From Diphasiastrum complanatum (Eukaryota; Streptophyta; Lycopodiopsida; Lycopodiales; Lycopodiaceae): a stretch of DNA of 64,000 bases. Shown one piece after another: positions 56,070 to 64,000 of this stretch. The position numbers and the translations under genes are program-made. The DNA lies in assembly GCA_029204225.1 (NCBI GenBank), contig CM055098.1, positions 6,775,746 to 6,839,745 of the forward strand, written 5' to 3'. A model generated the notes under the pieces. The model was given only the letters and a program-made list of their open reading frames with translations, did no database searches and had not been told where the DNA came from. How positions within the stretch are numbered: position 1 is the stretch's first letter; each line of letters begins with the position of its first letter.

Positions 56070-57660
56070 TACACTAACTCTTTTCTATCCTTGGCGTAGT
56101 CGAGTCAAGTTTGTGGACAACAATATCCATACACGATCTATGCGATAATAGATGCGTATCCGAAATTGACGTACTTCTCTAGCTATTTCAATGGCTAAAT
56201 CTCCAGTGCGAACACTCTCATGTTGGGTATCAAGAGTAACAAATCTTATGGTCATCCATCCTTCTATGCGTAGACCTAGGCAATATCTAAGAGGTGCAAC
56301 CATGCATGATATCGACGTAGGATTTTGGTAAATCTGAATCTTGACTAGGTAGGATCTAATGGAATCTCAGGGAATCTGGAATAAAAATCATTCAAGGAAT
56401 ATCAAAGAGATTTCTAGCCAAGAGTCTCATGAGATTCAACTTAGATCCAACCCGAACAACTCAAATGGTCCTCAATTCTAGGCTGAGACTATTAGTGGGG
56501 TCTTCGGATAATCATCACTTGAAATATTCACGACTAGTTCAGGGTGTTGGTATAATGCTCTTTCATTTCTATTCTTAAGTCTATCTTCTAGATTTACGTT
56601 GGTGCTATTAGCAGTCCCAAGTGACTCTAGATATTGTTCAGATAGATCAACATAAGGGGTTTTTGGGGGTGTTTGCGATACTTCTTGTGATACTCCTGCA
56701 AAGTGCGTGGACGTAGCGTCAATTAGTTTCAACGACCCGTCTGGCCTGAACTCATATATGTCTAAATAGCTGTAATCTTTGTGATGTCATATTCTAAATA
56801 ATATATTCCAGGGTTCCAGGTTGTGGTGAAATTCAGGTGTGTAAAAATGATATCTCGCAATTCCTCATCTGAACAGTTAGCATATGTCACCCGATAGGGG
56901 TAGGAACTAATATCCTAGGTCCATCATATGAACCCTAAGGCTGCTTGCGGGATCCCATCTAGTAGTGCAACTTGAACTGATAGGAAAAACTAGTGATGAC
57001 CCAATAGTAGGTACAAAGTGGCTTATAATTGAGCTCCGTTGGTATTGATCTCTAAAGCGAGGTCATCGGTGGTTAGGCATCCCAAAGTAGTGTCGAGAGC
57101 TATAATGGTGGCAAATCCCCAACTCAAGATCCATATTACGAGGCAAAATCTTCTTGGATTACCAAATTGTGCCATGGCATTCTATCAGGGGTGATAGACA
57201 TGAAAATCATCCTAGAAGAGGTGGAATAGTTTTTGGAAATATATCTAGGGTGTCTGGTGAGTCCTAGTGACGATCTTGTAATGTACTTTGGGATTTTGGT
57301 CTGATTTCTGATATGCGAGTTCAGTAGACCTTTCTTGAATATTTCTTCTGCATTAAAGTCATTGTTAACATCTTCAAAGTGACCTTGAAGAATATTCCAT
57401 ATTCTAGGATACCCTATCCTTTCATTCTCATGGAATTGTCGATCATTCAGTATATCGAATTGTTATTCACCACTCTCAGGGACGTTCTAGCGATTTTTAC
57501 GATTTTCAAGTAATTGTCGTTTTCTACCTCGGGTAGTACTTAGTAGTCCAACTTGCGTATTCTCTTCTTGATTCTAGGTGATATGGCTCCTATGTTGACT
57601 CAACTTCAACTAGGCATGCATCCACAGTGGTGTACATTCTTGTCTAAGGTTGGCATAATG
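56070..57660 (-). pseudogene. Unclassified decayed coding remnant
   Basis: Several minus-strand stretches look protein-coding: TTDDLALEINTNG (near 57050), DEELRDIIFTHLNF and PGIYYLEYDITKI (near 56800), an 84-codon frame at 56732-56478, and RIEGWMTIRFVTLDTQ followed by REVRQFRIRIYYR (near 56270-56150). Stops separate them. The order and the IYYR ending recall polyproteins of plant pararetroviruses (Caulimoviridae), but I see no diagnostic RT, protease or zinc motif. The call stays open between an endogenous pararetrovirus relic, an LTR-element polyprotein and another source. Confidence 0.35.
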
Positions 57661-57681
57661 TTCATCATTCAAACGATGTTA

Positions 57682-57971
57682 TTCCTCCATTGAGAGCACT
57701 GCTTTGTGTACTGTCTTCAAGCTATTGTGTATGATCTTAAGAGGTTTTCAAAAGTGGTAGACTGCTTTGGGAAACCCTGTTTGCTACTATTTTTGGCTGC
57801 CATCAATACCTTTTATTAGTTTCTTTTGTCTCTTGAATACTTTGTCAAGTTCATGTATATCAAAGATAACATTAGGATGCTTTGCCATTTTTAGCTTTTG
57901 AGCTTGTTGTGCAAAGATCTTAGCCAAGTATTTTGGAATTTTGGATCCATTCGAGATCCACTTTTTTCACA
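57682..57971 (+). repeat. Truncated 5' LTR
   Basis: It aligns with 60800-61061 (shared GCTATTTTTGGCTGCCATCA and CTTTTATTAGTTTCTTTTGT) and ends TTTTTTCACA directly before the PBS-like sequence. The first half of the LTR is missing. Confidence 0.82.
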
Positions 57972-59060
57972 TGGTATCAGAATTGGTTGTCTATTTTTTT
58001 TAGTAAGGTTTCCATTTATGGTGATGTTTGGATGTTTGATCAAGTTCTAGCATGATTATGCATTGCATTGTTGATCAAATCTTACTAACCTTTGTTTGTT
58101 GAGTTGAACTTGTGGATCAGAAGCATATTTCAGGTCTATTGAAGATCAGAGGTTGAGAAGAAGCTTTTTTGGATCAGATCATCACACCTAATCATTTTTT
58201 TATTGTGAGGCTTGTGCATATTCAATACTAACAATGTTTTGTTCAAACTATTGTTGACAATCTCCACTTCTGTGGATGAACACTCTCTTTTGTGGATAAA
58301 CACTCTCCTTAAGTGGTTGAACCTTCAAGTGAGCAAAACTCCCACTTGGATGAAAGATTCCCTTTTGGGTGAACAGAGTGTCAACAATCTTTTGCATAAA
58401 TTTTGGTGTACTTTGTGAGTGACTATCCTTATGTAATTTGATTGGAGCATTTGCTAGAAGGTTTTAACCATTATGCAAATGTGTTTTCAGGTTCTTAACA
58501 GGTTGAGGAACATTCTCATGTGAAGTGATCTTAGATCTACATCTAAACATCAAGATTTGACAAGCTAGTGAAGTGAGTCTTGTGATTCACTAAGTGTGTT
58601 CTTTTCTAAAGCTAGTCTTGTGATTCACTAAGTGTGCTCTTTCATTCACCTCTAAAGCTTGTATTATCACTTGCTGGAGTTTATAACATTTTAGAAGTGT
58701 GGTTTACATGTGGTTTTACAGGTTGAATCAATATCTTAGTGTGTTGATCATATATTGATCAAGTTTGTTCAATTCTAGGTATTCTTGACAGCCTAGTCTT
58801 GTGTATTTTCTAAGAATGCAAGTAGCTCTTCACACCATGGAAAGTTTGAGAGCTTAAGCAAGAGTGTGTTCAGGTTGGTTTGAGTTTGTAATCCATTCTT
58901 AGTGTGTGCAAAGTGTTGCATTAGAAACCAGCCAGGTTCAAGATAGAAGTGTTTTAGAGTCCTAGATCTTCTGAGATCTCCTTATCCATAATTTTTTGAG
59001 AGAAAAGTGAGTTCTAGGTGCATTAGTACAGAACCTAAAAGTTGAAGAATCATTATATTC

Positions 59061-59545
59061 ATGGCTTCCAATGGTGGAATCATGTTAGAAACTAATGATA
59101 GGTTGAGTTCATCAAACTACTCTACCTGGAATGTGAGGATGGAGTCCTTACTTGAGTTGAATGAACTCATGGACATAGTTGCAGTCAATGAAGAGAGACC
59201 ACCCATAGTTCAAGAGCAACAAAGTTTTGATAAGAAATCTAAAAGGGCCCTTCATATCATTAAAATGAATGTTACCAAAGAACTTCTCAAGCAAGTTGGT
59301 AAGTGCCAAAGTGCAAGTGAGGCATGGAATGCCTTGAAGAAGCTCTTTGAATCAAAGTCCACATCTAGGGTATTGACCCTAAGGAGGCAAATATTTTCTA
59401 GTAGACAAAGAGAGGGAGAAAGTGCTGATGCAATTGTCTTGAGGGTTAAGTCCTTAAGTGATGAGCATACATTGATGAAAACATAAAAGATGGTGAAATA
59501 GTCCAGGTTATGTTGAATGTTTTGCTAGATGAACATGCTAACCTT
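59061..59545 (+). pseudogene. Copia gag, UBN2-type N-terminal part
   Basis: ATG at 59061 starts MASNGGIMLETNDRLSSSNYSTWNVRMESLL, then KSKRALHIIKMNVTKELLKQVGKCQSASEAWNALKKLFESK, then LTLRRQIFSSRQREGESADAIVLRVKSLSDE. This is a typical copia gag over 141 codons. A shift near 59484 and continued coding (VMLNVLLDEHANLVQSF) extend it to about 59600. There is no zinc knuckle. Confidence 0.87.
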
Positions 59546-59629
59546 GTGCAAAGTTTTGCCATTCAAAGAGTCTTGCCAAGTGTGGGTGACTTGCAAGAAA
59601 TCTTATTGGCGGAAGAACATAGGTTGCAC

Positions 59630-59830
59630 TTCTTTGAATGGTAAGACTCCCTTTGAGGTTCTCTATGGTAGGAGGCTGAGTGTCAAAAAAGCATTGTAGG
59701 ATCTTGGGTTGTACTTGTTTTGTCAACATCACTCTTGATGATAGAACTAAGGAAGATCCTTAATCAAAAAAGGGTGTGTTTGTTGGCTATATTTTTGCAG
59801 GTTATTGTAGACTCAAGTAAAGGCAAAGGA
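59630..59830 (+). pseudogene. Copia integrase C-terminal fragment
   Basis: NGKTPFEVLYGRRLSVKK, then GCTCFVNITLDDRTK and KKGVFVGYIFAGY in shifted frames: the copia block TPxExWxGxKPSVxHLRxFGC...SxKGIFVGY. It follows gag directly because the middle of the polyprotein is deleted. Confidence 0.78.
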
Positions 59831-60451
59831 GTAGCAAGAAAGTCTTGTTCATATCTACTTTACTCATCTAACTTTATGTTTGATCTATATTATGTCAATG
59901 AATGGAAATTGTCAAAATTTAGTGAATCTATGATCATCTTTTTGTGGGCCAATGGATCTAGAAGGACTAGTGCTACCTACTAGTTATGTAAAGTCTTATG
60001 GAGCTGGCTTAGCATCATTGTTGTACTCTTACTCATGGATTTCCAAGGCTTGATGGTTCTTCATGGCAAGAAGGCAATGGAGGCTCATTCATGGTGGATT
60101 TCGACACATACATTTCACAAGAAGTGAAATATGGAGAAGACATGCAAGCAAGCATTCCTCACTTTCATTTGTTACATGTTTGCTATTGTTTTACAAAGAC
60201 TTCCAAGGTGGAAACATGGAGGAATCATTCCATTTTCATTCTATGTTATTGTTCATGTACTAGTTTCATCTTGAAATGTAAAATTAATGTAAGAAATAGT
60301 GAAACATCCAATATGGACACTATTAATTATGAAATTTATTGTTTTGTACATATTAGGATCATTGAGAGGAGATCTATCCTTAAGATGGAAATCATTCTTA
60401 AGTTAGATCAAAGTAGTGTTGTAAAACTAGCAAGTAAAGTTGAAGAGGGAG

Positions 60452-61061
60452 TGTGAAAATTGTCAACATTTCCTAGCTAGTTTTAGGCCAAATTTGGTAT
60501 TTTTGGCACATAGTTTTGGATCTAATCTTTCACACGTGTGGAAGAGGCCTAGATACTTTTATTTTAAAATATATTTCATATTGAAGAAGTCTCAAACTTC
60601 AGGACCTTCGAAATGACACCAAAATCATGTTATTTGGACAATATAGGCCAAAATTGGCTATCTTAGGCTACTGGTGCTCTTAAATTGGGTCCTAATTTCT
60701 AGAGAGAGGAGAGAGATATTAGGCTGAAATTCATGGAGAACATGTTTGAGATACCTATTGTATGGTTCATTGAGATCAATAGATCATTGTCATTGTTTCT
60801 TCCTCCATTGAGAGCATTGCATTGTGTATTGTCTTAAGAGGTTTTCAAAAGTGGTAGGCTGTTGTTGGGCACCCTGTTTGTTGCTATTTTTGGCTGCCAT
60901 CAGTACCTTTTATTAGTTTCTTTTGTCTCTTGAATGCTTTGTCAACTTCATGTGTATCAAAGGTAGCATTAGGATGCTTTGCAATTTCTAGCTTTTGAAG
61001 CTTGTGATCTTAGCCAAGTATTTTGGGAGTTTGGATCCATTCAAGATCCAATTTTTTCACA
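60452..61061 (+). repeat. 3' LTR of the copia derivative
   Basis: TGTGAAAATTGTC... to ...CCAATTTTTTCACA, 610 bp, with matching inverted ends (TGTGAAAA / TTTTCACA). It contains TTCACACGTGTGGAAG with CACGTG at 60533. Confidence 0.87.
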
Positions 61062-62734
61062 CTTGGGAGTTAGGCGGTCGAGTGTTCACCTCCCAAGGCC
61101 CGTATGTTTCGTCGGGTGACCTGGGCGGGGTGTTCTAAATGAGTCTTCTATGTAAAAACGCGTTCGTTCTTAGCCCAGGAGGTGTGTTCCACCCTCGCCA
61201 GGTATAAAAATTGCCTCTGTGTTTCAAGAGGCTCGGATAATTCTTCAGTTCATAACACCGTGATACAACAATTTCAAAACTAAAGATTTCTTGTATAACT
61301 GACTTTCTACTAAACCCACTCAGATCTCATGACAACTAGCAATTGAAATTTGCGCACCAAATTCTCAAATTCGAATTTTCACGTCAAGCATCCACCTATG
61401 ACAGTTAATATTTCTGACTCTATGTCAATATTAGATTCCAGTTTTGAGGTAGATAACTCGGTAAGACCAACAGCAGGTAGTTTATCGATAACATAGGCTG
61501 CAGTTACATTTATATGGCAAATATCATTCTCCTCACCAGAATAATAGCTTGATTAGTTCAACGTTAGCCCTCCCAACAGAGTACAGTCAAGCTCAAAGAA
61601 GAATTGGATTCAACCGCATCAACTTAGTTATAGGAAACTCGTCACACAACCACATGAAACCTATACATCTGTGAAGTATCCCCTTTACATAAGACACCTT
61701 CATTTTTAGGACTAGAGAAGGAACTGAGACTTTATGAAGAGATTCGGATGTTGTTATTCACATTTATAAAGCGTTCTCATGCAAATCCAGGCAGCTCTCA
61801 TGAAGTGTTGATTCTTGTTAGGTTCATACCATCATAAAGTCCAAGTATAACTATAGTGTCAGTCAATGACGTCTTATTCACTCAAACAAACGATTCATAG
61901 TTTCAATTTCATCTATCAATCTATACGAAGACTTTCAATCACTGCAATTCTGACCACAGTTTCACCTATCACTACGCATATTGAGTACATCCATCAATCT
62001 ACACGTAATAAACTACTCACAGTAAAGTTATCATTCAGGCAACTCTGTCTGCGAAGCATAGTAATCACATCAGCAACAAGGTTCGTAGTGAGTCCGATCA
62101 ATCATGAGCCACACATTTTATGCAACCATTACTCAGAATTTCAAAAAACAAAATTATACCTCTGCACTTGACTGAAACGATTGCTCCTTCCCTTGATTGC
62201 TCTGTCTGTCACCTTTTCACAGGTCCTCTACCTTCGGATTCCGATATTTGTGTGATTTCCACTGGTCTTTCCTTGTATACTGATCTTTGATGCTGTGGGG
62301 GGGAGGAGAAGAGAACACACGGCTACTGACCCTCGCTATCTCAGTGCCAATACGAGGATGAGCTAAGATCTCTAGCTGTCGCAGGTGCTCTTACTTTCTC
62401 ATTTCTCGGTGGATGCCTACGTGTATTCTTTCCCTCAAGCGCAGTACTCGTGTTGATAGAGATGGTCCGTAGAAAGGATTAGTGGTGGCGTTTGTGGATT
62501 AGCCTTACAGTTCTCGTGACTTTGCTTCACATTGTGTGTGCTGCAGCTGCTACAAAAGTTACCACAAAGTCACATCCTCGCAACTCTAATAATTTAAAAA
62601 ATCCTTAAAGCACCCTTCAAATTTTTGATAATAAAGTTTTATTTATTTAACAACTTTCACCATGAAAGTATGTACATGAACTTCAAAACCCTATGTGTGT
62701 TGATAAAAGGATAATTTGAATTTGAAGTGAGCCC
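61062..62734. other. No gene recognised; LTR-like promoter at the left
   Basis: Just after the LTR lies an inverted repeat CTTGGGAG/CTCCCAAG (61062 and 61090). Further on is a TATAAAAA box near 61203 in a GC-richer context, followed by a typical 5'-leader-like stretch. It looks like part of another LTR, but no partner is present. The rest, to 62734, shows nothing. Confidence 0.4.
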
Positions 62735-62913
62735 CTTAGATGCATGCATGGGGAGGAGGGCCATGCATCCTTTTTCCCATACATGCATTCTCTTCCCCAA
62801 GTTTTTTAGTTAGAAAAAGCTCATGCATGGGTGAGGAGAGGAGGATGCATGTGTGCACCCATACACATGCACAAAACTGTACATAAGTTTAAATATATAT
62901 ATATAGATATATA
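62735..62913 (-). mobile_element. 5' region of a Helitron-like element, minus strand
   Basis: The reverse complement matches the 5' regions of the elements at 43719 and 45835 (TGTGTATGGGTGCA, CCTCACCCATGCATGAGC, AACTAAAAAACTTGG). It begins right after the CTAG end of the neighbour at 62914, with a TATATATCTATATATATA start. Confidence 0.6.
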
Positions 62914-64000
62914 CTAGTTGCTTGTGTCCGTCGAAGACAGGCAATGGGCGGCCGACGATCTAGGTGGCGGCTTGTGGTCGAGACGTGTGGATGATGCTCA
63001 GAGTGGGCGATTGATGATTGAAAGTGGACATAATTAGAAGCATCCAAAATTTTGTCGGCCAGTCATTTGGGGGGCTGGTGTTTTGGATGGTTTTGACATG
63101 CATCGACATGAAGCTTCAACACCTTGACATATGTGCGAGTGTGTGCTTTCAGGTGTGACATGTGTGTGTGCATGTGTGAATTTGTCAACTAATAAGGAGC
63201 ATCATTTGAACAAGATTCAAAGTACTAGCTGCAAGATCTCCCAAGATCTAGCTCGCAAACTCTAAAATTACCATACCAAAATCTAGCAATTTGAGATTAG
63301 ACCTTGCTTTGATCACCAAGATAAAAGCACAAAAAATTTGAACCGAATCACACCAAAATTAGATCCAATCATCCCTATCGAACTCAACAAACACTAGTGA
63401 CTTTATCTCTTAATAGCTAGAATGTGCATGTGTGTGTGTGTGTGTGTGTGTATGAGTGTGTATGTGTTCATACTCACAAAAAGTGTTTATATATTTTTGG
63501 AGGCCATGTTTTTTTTACCATTTTTTTAAAACCTATTTAGCTTTTCCTTTTGCAAATGGGTAACATTTTTTGTATATATGCCCGTCATTGACGGGCGGCC
63601 GACAATCTCAAATGATGACCGATGATTTGGATGGCGGCCGATAGTTTAGGAGAAAAGTCGATGGTTGTTGACGGGTGGACGATGGAGAAAAGAAGTATGG
63701 AGAGGATTCATGATGGTAACAAGAAAGGGGTATGGCAAAAATGAGGTGGGAGGGCCATAAAGTGAGAAAGAGTGGTGTGTGTCTGCAACCCAATATTAGC
63801 CAATCCAAATCGCCATCAATGACAGGATTTTCGACGTTGCATCCGACGAGTTGCATCCGACGAGTTATATCCGACGTTGCATCCGACGAGTTCAATTCGA
63901 TGAGTTACATCCGACGAGTTGAGTTACATCCGACGAGTTGCAATTACATATGACGAGTTACATTTGCATCTAACGAGTTCCATCCCATGTCTAGAACCGA
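62914..64000 (-). mobile_element. Helitron-like element(s), minus strand, 3' end at 62914
   Basis: On the minus strand a hairpin GCCTGTC-TTC-GACGGAC is followed by 12 bases and CTAG (62917-62914), then T. A second, perfect hairpin GCCCGTC-AAT-GACGGGC lies at 63596-63580. It is followed directly by ATATATACAAAAAATG, which looks like a 5' start with the CTAG tail lost. The element therefore probably comprises two units and runs out of the window on the right. A (TG)n tract lies at 63429-63451. Confidence 0.5.
63835..63985 (+). repeat. Minisatellite, about 14-17 bp unit (GACGAGTTGCATCC)
   Basis: About nine diverged units of GACGAGTTRCATCC/GACGTTGCATCC occupy this span, lying within the presumed Helitron-like sequence. 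Confidence 0.88.

Larger units (their letters stand above)
57682..61061 (+). mobile_element. Copia deletion derivative (gag plus integrase tail)
   Basis: Truncated 5' LTR (57682-57971), PBS-like TGGTATCAGAATTGG at 57972, a 1.1 kb leader, gag (59061-59540), a short integrase C-terminal piece, a PPT (TGAAGAGGGAG, 60441-60451) and a complete 3' LTR (60452-61061). Protease, most of integrase, RT and RNase H are absent. It could move only with enzymes from a relative. Confidence 0.78.

Overview
The window is nuclear DNA from a land plant, most likely a seed plant with a large, repeat-rich genome. Two host genes support this: an intact twelve-exon G-box-binding-factor (GBF) bZIP gene on the minus strand, and the terminal coiled-coil exon of an OBERON-family gene on the plus strand. 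There are no operons, no prokaryotic features, and no tRNA or rRNA gene that I could recognise. Almost everything else is transposable-element sequence at different stages of decay, plus long CT/GA and CA/TG microsatellites. The sequence does not fix the species.

Layout. 1-8.8 kb: a minus-strand copia remnant; a frameshifted Penelope-like fragment whose GIY-YIG tail lies upstream of the RT-side region (the permuted Naiad/Chlamys order); the OBERON exon; Ty3/gypsy and copia scraps; and a copia deletion derivative with its 3' LTR. 9.0-14.65 kb: a structurally complete but coding-dead Ty3/gypsy chromovirus with two LTRs, a PBS, a PPT and a GACGT target duplication. 17.6-25.3 kb: a minus-strand copia element carrying a 2.5 kb LTR-less gypsy segment in place of its late gag and protease start, an internal inversion in its RT, and a solo LTR in its leader. 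25.3-38.2 kb: AT-rich remnants, local duplications and microsatellites.

38.3-43.2 kb is the main host locus: the GBF gene (423 codons, all exon phases consistent) and an upstream region with five perfect CACGTG boxes. The encoded protein family binds CACGTG, so autoregulation is a reasonable inference. 43.7-46.8 kb holds three Helitron-like units joined head to tail, with TC starts and hairpin-plus-CTAG ends. A similar minus-strand junction lies at 62.9 kb. 48-61 kb contains nested copia fragments, a roughly 5 kb non-autonomous element with direct repeats of about 1.2 kb, an unclassified minus-strand coding remnant, and a gag-only copia derivative.

LTRs of several distinct families here share a TTCACACGTGTGA core, and in three of them a GTACGG-type box lies next to it. 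G-boxes are therefore common to the host promoter and the transposon promoters of this window. Frames, motifs, LTR ends and gene-model phases were read by eye from the sequence. Family names rest on motif recognition, and no search was run.
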